64,000 bases of DNA from CAYQUC01 sp964514215 (lineage in GTDB: Bacteria; Pseudomonadota; Gammaproteobacteria; UBA6429; Thiohalophilaceae). A program made the translations under genes and the position numbers. Below are positions 22,801-31,389 of this stretch, piece by piece. Numbering within the stretch: the first letter of the stretch is position 1; the number at the start of each line of letters is the position of its first letter. Location of the stretch: assembly GCA_964514215.1 (NCBI GenBank), contig CAZEPW010000001.1, forward strand, positions 60,067 to 124,066. The letters are read 5' to 3'. Below the pieces are notes generated by a model, which was not told where the DNA came from, did no database searches, and saw nothing but the letters and a program-made list of their open reading frames with translations.

Positions 22801-24232
22801 AGATTAACCGTGAAAAGTGTGGTTGGTTTTTGTTGTCACCCGGTTTGGCATTTATCGGTGTAACATTATTCATCGGCAAAAATTTATCAAATACCATGGC
22901 AATGTTTCTGAGTAGTAGTCTTCCGGCTAATGTAACGGTGATAATTTTATTCTTTTTAACAATTAAACCGTCACTTTCTAATTGTAATAAACTGTCTCTT
23001 ATGGAAGAAAAGTAATTATTAAATACGATTCCAAAGTTTTTTTCGATTTTATTAATGTCGAGCTGGCTATAGCAGGTGATTTCAGCAATGATGTCACTGC
23101 GTAACTTATCATCAAAATCCAATTGATAGCCTTTTAAAATTGGCAATTGTTGTTGATCCAATTTTTCATAATAAGCATCTAGAGTTTTTACATTTTGTGA
23201 AAAACAGTCTTCGACCTTGCTGATAGCGGTAACGCCCATTGCAATCATGTCACATTCTTGATGAGACGAGTAACCTTGGAAGTTTCTGTGTAGGCCATTG
23301 TGACGTTGAGCAATAGACAATTCGTCTTGAGGTTTAGCAAAATGATCCATGCCAATATAGACATAACCTGCAGCGGTTAGTGTTTCAATAACCATCTGCA
23401 ATATGGCTAATTTTTCATTAGGGCTTGGTAAATCCCGTTCTGAGATGCGCCGTTGCGGTTTAAACATTTGCGGTAAATGCGCATAATTGTAAATGGCTAT
23501 TCTATCAGGACTGTATTGAATGACTTTGTCAATGGTTTCTTTAAAACTTGATACTGTTTGAAATGGCAGGCCATATATTAAATCGATATTAACGGATTTA
23601 AACTCATTTTCTTTGGCTGCATCAATTATTAGCTTTGTTTCGGACTCCGGTTGAATGCGATTTACCGCATTTTGTACTTTTGGAGAAAAATCTTGAACAC
23701 CCAAACTAATTCGATTGAAACCCAGCTTACGTAAGAGCGCAATAGTATCGGCTGATGCTTTACGGGGATCGATTTCAATAGAATATTCAGCTTCATCATC
23801 ATCACGTAAATTAAAGTTTTCTCTAGTAGCGGCCATCAGTGTTGTCATTTGATCGTGAGACAGAAAGGTTGGTGTGCCGCCACCCCAATGTAGTTGTTCT
23901 ACAATTCGATCATCATCAAACAAAGTTGCCTGAAGTTTTAATTCAGTAATTAAATAGTCTAAATAGGTTTTGGCTTTTTCATGATTTTTGGTAATTATTT
24001 TGTTACAAGCGCAGTAATAACAAATGGTGTCACAAAATGGAATATGAAAATAGAGTGATATCGGTTTAGGAATAAAATCACTATTGCTATTAACAACATT
24101 GTCTTTGTAGTTTTTAATGCCAAACGAATCTGAAAATTGTGGCACGGTAGGGTATGAGGTATATCTCGGGCCGGTGGTGTTATAGCGTTCTAATAGTGTT
24201 TTATTAAATTCAATTTGTTGCTGGATGTGCAT
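22799..24232 (-). CDS. hemN: Oxygen-independent coproporphyrinogen III dehydrogenase HemN
   Basis: Radical-SAM enzyme that decarboxylates coproporphyrinogen III to protoporphyrinogen IX without oxygen. The cluster motif in Y-F-H-I-P-F-C67-D-T-I-C71-Y-Y-C74-A-C76 is the HemN type, including the extra fourth cysteine. G-G-G-T-P-T-F and I-E-I-D-P-R follow, as in the family. The N-terminal Y-T-S-Y-P-T segment is also HemN-specific and separates it from HemW. 477 residues is slightly longer than E. coli HemN. A perfect FNR box lies 93 bases upstream, so haem supply is tied to anoxia and to the many cytochromes here. Confidence 0.95.
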   Translation of the reverse strand: MHIQQQIEFNKTLLERYNTTGPRYTSYPTVPQFSDSFGIKNYKDNVVNSNSDFIPKPISLYFHIPFCDTICYYCACNKIITKNHEKAKTYLDYLITELKLQATLFDDDRIVEQLHWGGGTPTFLSHDQMTTLMAATRENFNLRDDDEAEYSIEIDPRKASADTIALLRKLGFNRISLGVQDFSPKVQNAVNRIQPESETKLIIDAAKENEFKSVNIDLIYGLPFQTVSSFKETIDKVIQYSPDRIAIYNYAHLPQMFKPQRRISERDLPSPNEKLAILQMVIETLTAAGYVYIGMDHFAKPQDELSIAQRHNGLHRNFQGYSSHQECDMIAMGVTAISKVEDCFSQNVKTLDAYYEKLDQQQLPILKGYQLDFDDKLRSDIIAEITCYSQLDINKIEKNFGIVFNNYFSSIRDSLLQLESDGLIVKKNKIITVTLAGRLLLRNIAMVFDKFLPMNNVTPINAKPGDNKNQPHFSRLI

Positions 24233-24296
24233 TAAATAATTAACCTATGTTGAACCTTGTTATTATAGTTTACGATGAAAATAACTGAGTAAACTA

Positions 24297-24302
24297 AGTA
24301 TA
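24297..24302 (-). promoter_or_regulatory. -10 element of hemN
   Basis: Reverse-strand hexamer TATACT at 24302-24297, exactly at -12 to -7 if transcription starts at 24290, which puts the FNR box at -41.5. Confidence 0.6.
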
Positions 24303-24324
24303 ACGAAGCAGTTATAGGCTTTTC

Positions 24325-24338
24325 TTGATCTTTATCAA
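24325..24338 (-). promoter_or_regulatory. FNR box of hemN (class II)
   Basis: TTGAT-CTTT-ATCAA, ten of ten consensus positions. Centre 24331.5, with a matching -10 hexamer at 24302-24297 on the hemN strand, gives the class II spacing of 41.5 bases to a start at 24290. Binding by the FNR at 22004-22723 is inferred. Confidence 0.85.
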
Positions 24339-24394
24339 TGATTAATTAATTCGAGTAAACGGATCTATATAGACCCGTTTAAAGGTGGGGCAGC

Positions 24395-25831
24395 TTAAAT
24401 AAATTTGGAGCGTATCACCGCCATTTTTTCGATTTGCATGTCTTCATAGGTATGCGGAATACCGCCAACACCAAGCCCTGAATGTCGTAATCCGGCAAAT
24501 GGCATCCAGTCCACACGAAAAGCGGTATGGTCATTGATCATTACCGCGCTGGCATTTAATTGGCTATAAACATACAAAGCCTGATCGATATCTTTCGTAA
24601 AAACGGCTGCTTGAAAAGCCACGTCTAATGCGTTGGCTCGTTGTAATGCTTCATCAATCGATTGATAACTATAGACACAAATAACCGGGCCAAAGATCTC
24701 TTTTTGAGATACCAGAGAGCTGTCGGTGGGGTTATATAATACTGTAGCGGCATAACAATTTCCTGTTGCAACGCCACCGGTGAGCAGTTCGGCACCTTCA
24801 GACACGGCTTGTGTTACCCAGTCGTGTATACGTTCGACTTCGTGTTTGCGAATTAAAGGGCCAATTTGAGTTTGTTCTAGAGTTGGATCACCGATTATTT
24901 GTTGTTTTGCTAGCTCACTTAACTGCTTGGCAACTTTGCGTGCAATGCTGTGATGACAAAAAATTCTTTGTACTGAAACGCACACTTGGCCAGCGTGATA
25001 AAAACCACCTTTGGCAAGTAGCGGCAGGGCATCCGTTAGATCGGCATCGGCTTCGATGATGACCGGTGCAACACCGCCATGTTCTAAAGCGCAACGTGTG
25101 CCGGGTGCAAGTTTACTGCGTAGCATCCAACCAACCGCGGCACTGCCAATAAAACTAAAAAATCCAACGCGTGAATCAGTCACTAATTTTGAGGCGACTT
25201 CTTTATTTTCGACAACCAGTGCCTGACACCACGACTCCGGTAATCCCGCTTGTCGTAATAGTGCAACAAAGCGATAACATGATAGCGGAGTATCTTCAGC
25301 AGGTTTTATAATAACTGGGCAACCCGTTGCAATAGCCGGACCTACTTGATGAATAATTAAATTAAGTGGATGGTTGAAGGCACTGACAGCAACAACAACG
25401 CCAATGGGTTCTTTGCGGGTAAAAGCAATATGATTTTGCGATGCCGGATTAATGCCCATCGGAATTTCACGGCCACTGTCATTGCGCATGCAATCGATGC
25501 AATTGTGTATGCCATCAATGGCTCGAGCAACTTCAACACGGGAATCAATTAATGGCTTACCACCTTCAAGTGCGGCTTCTTGTGCCAATTGCTCGGCTTG
25601 TTCGGCCATTAACACTGCGGTTCTTTGTAAAATAGCAATTCTATCCGGAATTGCTAGCCAGTTTTTTTTGTCATTAAATAACGCGCTCGCGGTTTGTAAT
25701 GCCGTTTCGACTGCGGCCATGTCGGCAGTATCCATGGTGGCTATCACGCTATCATCATAGGGTGCGGTAACAGTATGCTTACTAGCCGAGCTAGAAACGC
25801 CTTTAATCATTAACGGGTGGTGGGCTGTCAT
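24395..25831 (-). CDS. Aldehyde dehydrogenase family protein
   Basis: NAD(P)-dependent aldehyde dehydrogenase of 478 residues. The general base is E250 in C-A-L-E-H-G-G and the nucleophile is C284 in H-A-G-Q-V-C-V-S-V-Q-R. The cofactor region I-I-K-P-A-E-D-T-P and F-I-G-S-A-A-V-G are present. The catalytic-Cys context is closer to the glyceraldehyde-3-phosphate or phosphonoacetaldehyde-type members than to betaine aldehyde dehydrogenase, but the substrate cannot be fixed. It lies 32 bases after the acetolactate synthase gene, with a good AAGGAG site, so they are likely an operon. Confidence 0.85.
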   Translation of the reverse strand: MTAHHPLMIKGVSSSASKHTVTAPYDDSVIATMDTADMAAVETALQTASALFNDKKNWLAIPDRIAILQRTAVLMAEQAEQLAQEAALEGGKPLIDSRVEVARAIDGIHNCIDCMRNDSGREIPMGINPASQNHIAFTRKEPIGVVVAVSAFNHPLNLIIHQVGPAIATGCPVIIKPAEDTPLSCYRFVALLRQAGLPESWCQALVVENKEVASKLVTDSRVGFFSFIGSAAVGWMLRSKLAPGTRCALEHGGVAPVIIEADADLTDALPLLAKGGFYHAGQVCVSVQRIFCHHSIARKVAKQLSELAKQQIIGDPTLEQTQIGPLIRKHEVERIHDWVTQAVSEGAELLTGGVATGNCYAATVLYNPTDSSLVSQKEIFGPVICVYSYQSIDEALQRANALDVAFQAAVFTKDIDQALYVYSQLNASAVMINDHTAFRVDWMPFAGLRHSGLGVGGIPHTYEDMQIEKMAVIRSKFI

Positions 25832-25863
25832 GTTAGTGCTCCTTGTTATTCATTATGATTTTA

Positions 25864-27516
25864 CTAAATTGGACAGGCAATTTCACCAAGTCGTTCCGTT
25901 AAAATCATATTTTCCCGATAATCAATTGGCACAACAATTAAACTTGGCCCTCGTTCTGAAAATGCAGTTTCTAACGTTGCTGTTAAATCTTTGCTTTTGG
26001 TAACATGGTGGCCGTGCCAATTAAACGCGCTAGCGAGCTGCATCCAATCCGGGTTATTAAAAGATAAATCAGTATGTTTACCAAATTCATTGGTTTGTTT
26101 CCAGGCGATAAGACCATACATGTTATCTTCCCATACCATAACAACCATGTTGACATTTAAACGTTTTGCTGTTTCCATTTCCTGCACGTTCATTAAAAAT
26201 CCGGCATCACCACAAATGGCTAAAATATTTCTATTTGGGTGAACCAGACTGGCGGCAATTGCTCCGGGCAAAGCAAAACCCATCGAACAAAAACCATTAG
26301 GGATTAAGCAGGTGTTTGGAACATGACACTGATAGTGACGTGCTATCCACATTTTATGAGCTCCAACGTCCGATAATAATATATCGTGTGCGCCCATAAC
26401 CTGTCGTACATCCCACAATACTTTTTGTGGTCGAATTAAATCCGTCGTATCGTCGTCTTTGTGAATTTCAAGCTCGGCTTTCATGTCTCGACGAGTTGCT
26501 GCTTGCTGTTTGAGATCGAATTTTAAGCCACCCATATTGTCTGCACGTTCGTTAAGCATCCATAAGGAATGCGCTAAATCACCAACAACTTCAGTTTCAG
26601 GATGGTAGTTTTCATCAATTTCAGTTGGCAGAAAATCGATATGAATTATTTTTTTATCTTTATTTTTATTCCATAAGATAGGGTGGTATTCCACCATATC
26701 GTAACCGATAGTAATGACCAGATCAGCAGAATCCAATGCACAGGCAACCACGTCTTTTGCTTGTAAGCCAATGGTGTATAAACAATAATCTGCATCCATA
26801 TCAACGCAGCCTTTCGCCATGAAAGTGCTGATAACACCAATCCCATTTTTTTGACAAAAAATACGTAATTGTTTACTGGCGCGTTTACGAATACAGCCAT
26901 TACCCGCAATAATTATAGGACGTTTGGCATTCATAATTTGTTCAAATGCTTGGTCAATTATTTTGTCGCCTGCCACTGGCCGACGAAAACGCAGAGGTTT
27001 TAGTGGTGTGGCATCGGTATCGAGTTTGGCAATGTCTTCGGGTAATTCAATATGGCAAGCGCCGGGCTTTTCGGTGCGAGCAAGCCGTACTGCTTTGCGG
27101 ATCATTTCAGGGATATTGTGTGGGTGTAATACCGTGTGAGCCCATTTGGTAACCGGCTCAAACATCGCGACTACATCCATCACTTGATGTGATTCTTTAT
27201 GTAGCCGGGTTGATGCACCTTGGCCGGTTAAGACAATCATTGGAGAGCGATCCATATTCGAATCAGCTACACCGGTTATTAAATTAGTGGCTCCGGGTCC
27301 TAATGTTCCTAAACAACCAGCAGGATTACCGGTTAATCGGCCATAAACTTCAGCCATAAAGGCCGCACCTTGCTCATGACGAGTGAGAATAAACTTAATT
27401 TTGTTACTTTTTTCGAGTGAAATCATAAAATCGGCATTTTCTTCGCCGGGAACACCGAAAATGTACTCAATATTCTCTGCTTCTAAACATTGGACGAATA
27501 AATCTGATGCTTTCAT
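25864..27516 (-). CDS. Acetolactate synthase large subunit-like ThDP enzyme
   Basis: A thiamine-diphosphate enzyme of 550 residues that should condense two pyruvates to 2-acetolactate. The catalytic Glu lies in R-H-E-Q-G-A-A-F-M near residue 46; the ThDP/Mg motif begins G-D-A-G-F-L-M-N and ends at E-D-N-M-Y-G-L. No regulatory small subunit is next to it, which suggests a catabolic (AlsS-like) rather than biosynthetic role. The neighbouring aldehyde dehydrogenase may act on a related product. AAGGAG is found ten bases before the ATG at 27516. Related enzymes such as sulfoacetaldehyde acetyltransferase cannot be fully excluded. Confidence 0.8.
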   Translation of the reverse strand: MKASDLFVQCLEAENIEYIFGVPGEENADFMISLEKSNKIKFILTRHEQGAAFMAEVYGRLTGNPAGCLGTLGPGATNLITGVADSNMDRSPMIVLTGQGASTRLHKESHQVMDVVAMFEPVTKWAHTVLHPHNIPEMIRKAVRLARTEKPGACHIELPEDIAKLDTDATPLKPLRFRRPVAGDKIIDQAFEQIMNAKRPIIIAGNGCIRKRASKQLRIFCQKNGIGVISTFMAKGCVDMDADYCLYTIGLQAKDVVACALDSADLVITIGYDMVEYHPILWNKNKDKKIIHIDFLPTEIDENYHPETEVVGDLAHSLWMLNERADNMGGLKFDLKQQAATRRDMKAELEIHKDDDTTDLIRPQKVLWDVRQVMGAHDILLSDVGAHKMWIARHYQCHVPNTCLIPNGFCSMGFALPGAIAASLVHPNRNILAICGDAGFLMNVQEMETAKRLNVNMVVMVWEDNMYGLIAWKQTNEFGKHTDLSFNNPDWMQLASAFNWHGHHVTKSKDLTATLETAFSERGPSLIVVPIDYRENMILTERLGEIACPI

Positions 27517-27648
27517 GAGGTGTTGCTCCTTTTACTTATTATTTTTGTTGCAATCGTTAAATATAGATAAATATTAACTCGATAACAATCAGAGAAAGTT
27601 TAGCTTAATATTTCGTTTTTTGTGCCGATAGACTTTATAGAATAGGCG

Positions 27649-27668
27649 TGTTTGTATAAGAACAAACA
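27649..27668. promoter_or_regulatory. Inverted repeat upstream of the STAS gene
   Basis: TGTTTGT (27649-27655) and ACAAACA (27662-27668) are perfect inverted copies six bases apart, 37 bases before the STAS ATG. It could be an operator or a 5' UTR hairpin. Confidence 0.35.
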
Positions 27669-27704
27669 TCACTCTCTTAGTTCAATATTAATAAAGGTAT
27701 TTAA

Positions 27705-28001
27705 ATGACATTATCGGTAACAGAAAAAGACGGTAAGGTGCATATCCAGTTAGAACAAAAATTTACTTTCGATTGCCATCGTGAAATGCGTGCATCTTAT
27801 GAAGGGCGACCTTTAGGTACGAATTATATACTCGATTTTTCTCAGACAGATTATATTGATAGTTCGGCTTTAGGCATGTTGTTATTGCTTCGAGAAGCGG
27901 CTGGTGGTGATGCTCACAAGATAGATTTTGTTAATTGCAAATCAGCGGTTAAAAAAGTATTTGATGTTGCCAATTTTTCATTAATGTTTAATATTAAGTA
28001 A
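27705..28001 (+). CDS. STAS-domain anti-sigma-factor antagonist-like protein
   Basis: A 98-residue single-domain STAS protein. F-D-C-H-R-E-M-R is the first conserved helix and Y-I-D-S-S-A-L-G-M-L-L-L-L-R near residue 50 is the phosphorylation-site region, with the Ser that is phosphorylated by anti-sigma kinases in SpoIIAA-like proteins. No kinase or phosphatase partner gene is next to it, so it stands as an orphan. Gammaproteobacterial homologues often belong to HptB/HsbA-like or biofilm control circuits, but that cannot be read here. A stem-loop follows the gene at 28018-28042. Confidence 0.85.
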   Translation: MTLSVTEKDGKVHIQLEQKFTFDCHREMRASYEGRPLGTNYILDFSQTDYIDSSALGMLLLLREAAGGDAHKIDFVNCKSAVKKVFDVANFSLMFNIK

Positions 28002-28017
28002 TTGTATTTATTTATAA

Positions 28018-28042
28018 TCTAAACTCTGGCTAGGAGTTTAGA
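28018..28042. terminator. Stem-loop between convergent STAS and kinase genes
   Basis: TCTAAACTC (28018-28026) pairs with GAGTTTAGA (28034-28042) around a seven-base loop. It follows the STAS stop by 17 bases, but an A-run rather than a T-run follows on the plus strand, so it is not a textbook intrinsic terminator. Confidence 0.45.
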
Positions 28043-28175
28043 ATTAAAAAAAAGAAAAAAGTTTTTAAAAATCCAGCTAAATTCATCATCTCGACGTTCT
28101 TACTCTGGATTTCGGCTTAAAATATTACAGGAAAGTTGGGTTTAATCTAAGATTATCTTTATTTGATAAAATGGT

Positions 28176-29525
28176 TTAGATTTTAATTTCAATTAACGCG
28201 CCACCTAAATCGCTGTCTTTTATTAAAATTTCACCACCATAAATAAGCACTATTTCATGTACTACGGCAAGACCAATACCTTGTCCGGAAATAGTGGGAT
28301 CGGCACGTTGTCCGCGTTGTAATACTCGTTGTTTAATTTCATCCGAGATTCCCGGACCATCATCGTGTAATTTGATTATAAATTTATTCTTGGTGTTCTG
28401 TAGTTCAATAAGCTCAAGTTTTACTTTTGATTTAGCCCATTTAAAAGCATTGTCGATGGTATTTCCGAGAACTTCATACAAATCACCTTCATCGCCAAAA
28501 AAGCGCAGATCTTTGGCAATAAATAGCTCGGTGGTAATGGCCCTATCAGTATAGACCTTGGCCATTGAGTTCATTATTTTTACAACAATGGGTTCAAGTA
28601 AAATCGAAGTATTTAACGATGCTTTGCCAGCAGTGGCTGCGCGTTTTAGTTGATAGTCAACAATTTGAGTCATACGTTGAACTTGTTCTTCGGCAAGTTT
28701 TGAGAATGCATCATTTTTACTATCTTGTTTTGCTTGGACTGCATTTTGTAATACTGCCAGTGGTGTCTTAATACTATGTGCTAAGTTACCTAGTGCATCG
28801 CGATAACGGGTAATGTGATTACGGGTTGATTCGATTAAGGCGTTTAAGTTGTTTGTTAAACCTTGTAATTCTTTTGGATATTTGCCCGTTAAATTTTCAG
28901 CTTTGCCGGCTTCAATTTTTTCAAGATCTATCGCCACTTGACGTAATGGTTTTAACCCCCAGTGCAAAATCATGCCTTGGGTTATTAATAATAATAAAGC
29001 TGCACCGCCAAGCCAGGTAAATAAACTATTACGAAATTTATTTATTTGAGGAGTAAAACTCCCTAATTCTTCTCCTATGCGTAAAATATATAACGGTGTG
29101 GTGCCTGTACCATAATCAAACTGCACGCCACGGCTAATGACGTAATATTCAAAGCCTGTTTCAGTTGAAACATATTCAAAAACTTCTTCACCAACATCTG
29201 GAAATTGGCTGAACTTAAACTCGAACCCGGTAGCCGAAAGTGAATGCCAATGATCGCTGCCATCTGCTTGGCTGTATTGAGCAAATATTCCCGAGGTGAC
29301 TAACGACATACGTGGATCGGGTAGTTCCCCGGGAATGGTTATTTTATTATCTTTTGGTTCGAGCACGCCGAGCATGTTATAAATTTGATCTTGCAGACGA
29401 TCTTCAAGTGCCGATCGGGCACTATCTTGAAATGCGCGATCTAACACTAAACCTGTTAGACCCAAAAATGCAATTAATATTAACGTTGCCGCAAGTAAAA
29501 TGCGGGCATGGAGCGATAGAGTCAT
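28176..29525 (-). CDS. PhoQ-like sensor histidine kinase
   Basis: A 449-residue membrane kinase. TM1 is at about 8-28 and TM2 at about 167-187, enclosing a 140-residue periplasmic sensor domain; HAMP follows, then the H-box N-L-A-H250-S-I-K-T-P-L-A-V-L, and the ATP-binding motifs D-N-A-F-K-W and D-D-G-P-G-I. The H-box with S-I-K-T-P instead of S-x-R-T-P is characteristic of PhoQ-type kinases. The start overlaps the response-regulator stop by four bases (ATGA), so the pair is coupled. The stimulus may be divalent cations or envelope stress, by analogy only. Confidence 0.85.
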   Translation of the reverse strand: MTLSLHARILLAATLILIAFLGLTGLVLDRAFQDSARSALEDRLQDQIYNMLGVLEPKDNKITIPGELPDPRMSLVTSGIFAQYSQADGSDHWHSLSATGFEFKFSQFPDVGEEVFEYVSTETGFEYYVISRGVQFDYGTGTTPLYILRIGEELGSFTPQINKFRNSLFTWLGGAALLLLITQGMILHWGLKPLRQVAIDLEKIEAGKAENLTGKYPKELQGLTNNLNALIESTRNHITRYRDALGNLAHSIKTPLAVLQNAVQAKQDSKNDAFSKLAEEQVQRMTQIVDYQLKRAATAGKASLNTSILLEPIVVKIMNSMAKVYTDRAITTELFIAKDLRFFGDEGDLYEVLGNTIDNAFKWAKSKVKLELIELQNTKNKFIIKLHDDGPGISDEIKQRVLQRGQRADPTISGQGIGLAVVHEIVLIYGGEILIKDSDLGGALIEIKI

Positions 29526-30226
29526 GGGGTTTCAGGTTTACTGCTGGTTTCACTGTGTTCTAATGTGAAGCGATAACCGCGGCCACGTAATGTTTCTATT
29601 GGTGAATAGCTATTATCAGGGTCTAACTTTTTACGAAGACGGCCAACAAACACTTCAATAACATTACTATCACGATCAAAATCTTGATCGTAAATGTGTT
29701 CGGTTAATTCGGTTTTTGATACCACCTTACCCGGGTTTAAAATAAAATATTCAAGCACTTTATATTCATAAGCGGTGAGTTCCTGCAGAGCACCATTAAC
29801 GTGTACAGATTGTGCAGTAGTATCTAAGGTGATTGGTCCGCATTGAATGGTTGCTTGGCTGACCCCTGATGCGCGCCTGATTAAAGCTCGGACACGGGCA
29901 ATTAGTTCTTCTTGATGAAACGGTTTCACTAAATAATCATCCGCCCCTGATTCTAAGCCTTCAACTTTTTGCTGCCATCGATCTCGTGCCGTTAAAATTA
30001 AAATTGGAAATTTAATAGCGTCTTTACGCCACTGTTGGATGACCTCGATACCCGTTAGGATTGGTAAACCAATATCAACAATGGCTAAATCAAAAGGAAA
30101 TTCTGAACCCATATAAAGTGCTTTTTTGCCATCCATTGCAGTATCAACCGCAAAACCTTCTTTTTGGAGTTGCTCTTTTAATTGTTCACAGAGTGTTACT
30201 TCATCTTCTACTATCAGTATGCGCAT
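29522..30226 (-). CDS. PhoP-like OmpR-family response regulator
   Basis: A 234-residue regulator. The receiver has the acidic pair V-E-D-E at 6-9, phospho-acceptor D51 in L-A-I-V-D-I-G-L-P, and the K in V-K-P-F. The C-terminal winged helix ends with D-S-N-V-I-E-V-F-V-G-R-L-R-K-K-L and R-G-R-G-Y-R-F, the OmpR/PhoB signature; the segment L-T-E-H-I-Y-D-Q-D-F-D-R-D is typical of PhoP. It sits between the PepSY gene upstream (8 bases) and the kinase downstream, in one operon. Confidence 0.9.
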   Translation of the reverse strand: MRILIVEDEVTLCEQLKEQLQKEGFAVDTAMDGKKALYMGSEFPFDLAIVDIGLPILTGIEVIQQWRKDAIKFPILILTARDRWQQKVEGLESGADDYLVKPFHQEELIARVRALIRRASGVSQATIQCGPITLDTTAQSVHVNGALQELTAYEYKVLEYFILNPGKVVSKTELTEHIYDQDFDRDSNVIEVFVGRLRKKLDPDNSYSPIETLRGRGYRFTLEHSETSSKPETP

Positions 30227-30234
30227 AATCTTAA

Positions 30235-30498
30235 TTATTTTGTTGGTTTAAAAAACACTTTAACAATACCGTTAGGTAACAATACTTTAATGCGGTACAA
30301 CGGCACCTCGTCTACCGTTACGGTGTCGGCTGAGATAATTTTTCCCTTGGTTTGTGTCCGAATTTCTTTAACGGCAATATCAATACTGCTGTCTTGTTCG
30401 GCATAACTATTTGAAGTAATTAAAGAGAGACAAAGGCCAATGACAACGACAGTAGAAATTAACGAAGCCTTCTTAATACCCTTATAACTTAGAATCAT
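30235..30498 (-). CDS. Small exported PepSY-domain protein
   Basis: An 87-residue protein with a signal peptide (hydrophobic 13-28, likely cleaved after S-N-S-Y-A). The mature part, A-V-K-E-I-R-T-Q-T-K-G-K-I-I-S-A-D-T-V and Y-R-I-K-V-L-L-P-N-G-I-V-K, is a compact PepSY domain. PepSY proteins often sit beside PhoPQ-like systems and may modulate the sensor in the periplasm. It is the first gene of the three-gene operon. Confidence 0.75.
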   Translation of the reverse strand: MILSYKGIKKASLISTVVVIGLCLSLITSNSYAEQDSSIDIAVKEIRTQTKGKIISADTVTVDEVPLYRIKVLLPNGIVKVFFKPTK

Positions 30499-30642
30499 AT
30501 TAAATGCTCATTTTATGAAATTTCATGTTTTACAGACTGATTATGGGAGATTGTAGCAAATTTCGCTTTGTTACAAATAGTCATGTTTCAATGTTATAAG
30601 AAATTACTGCAATAATTATCGAATATTATCTCCTATTAACTA

Positions 30643-31113
30643 TCAGTGGCTCAATGCACTAGCAAGCGCAACACCTGAAACCGCACCAATGATCGTTGTT
30701 GTGGCATCCCCATCTGAAATTTCATTGGCGATAAGCCCCCCAATAACGCCACCTACAATCGTTAAATTACCATTATTTTGCCGGCCTCGTGTTGGATAAT
30801 GCTCAACTCGAGCTCGATGCCGCGGTACGGTTTGAACTTGGTGTACTGAATTGATGTAACGTGCATTTCCATGTCTCTTTTGTTTATGTCGATAGCGACG
30901 GTTTTGGTGCGCTTGATTTTGACGTTTTACATAATAATTTTTTCCATGGGTATTATACCGGCTACCATGTTTTGCATCATAGTCAACACTATAACCTCCG
31001 GTTGGGTTGGCGTAGGACAGTTGACTTGATAATAAAGCCACAGTCGCTAGCAATATTATACTAACTACTTTTCTGGTTTTTTTTATTACTACGTTTTGTT
31101 GTGTTGTGATCAT
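30643..31113 (-). CDS. Glycine-zipper (2TM) surface protein
   Basis: A 156-residue exported protein. The signal peptide is followed by a basic, His/Arg/Tyr-rich middle (R-H-R-A-R-V-E-H-Y) and a C-terminal glycine-zipper segment, V-G-G-V-I-G-G-L-I-A-N-E-I-S then I-G-A-V-S-G-V-A-L-A, as in the Rick_17kDa/SlyB group of outer-membrane-associated proteins. No lipobox cysteine is evident. Its nearness to the PhoPQ-like operon is suggestive, because SlyB-like proteins are often PhoP targets, but there is no direct evidence here. Confidence 0.7.
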   Translation of the reverse strand: MITTQQNVVIKKTRKVVSIILLATVALLSSQLSYANPTGGYSVDYDAKHGSRYNTHGKNYYVKRQNQAHQNRRYRHKQKRHGNARYINSVHQVQTVPRHRARVEHYPTRGRQNNGNLTIVGGVIGGLIANEISDGDATTTIIGAVSGVALASALSH

Positions 31114-31389
31114 AATGTTTACCTTATTTTTTATAAGTAATTGTTTGCAGATTCATTCCACCGTTTTACTTATTGCTTGGTGTAACAATACGTGATGCTG
31201 ACTGAATCTAAGCTGAATAATTTTTAATGAATTTATATTTAGCTAAGCCATTGTATTAATAAGATTAAAGAGGTTAAAGAATGCCTTAAAAATGGCCGTT
31301 AACCTACTAGTGGGGGCATACTTTATGAGTATTCAAACTACTTTTAATGTGTTGAATTAACCATAAAAATAGAAATAAACAACCAATAT

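Noticed and set aside
25864..27516. Sulfoacetaldehyde acetyltransferase (Xsc)
   Set aside because: It would suit a sulfur-metabolising organism, but no pta or taurine genes are adjacent, and the overall features fit acetolactate synthase.
28018..28042. Intrinsic Rho-independent terminator of the STAS gene
   Set aside because: The stem is perfect, but an A-rich rather than T-rich run follows, so the terminator call is kept at low confidence.
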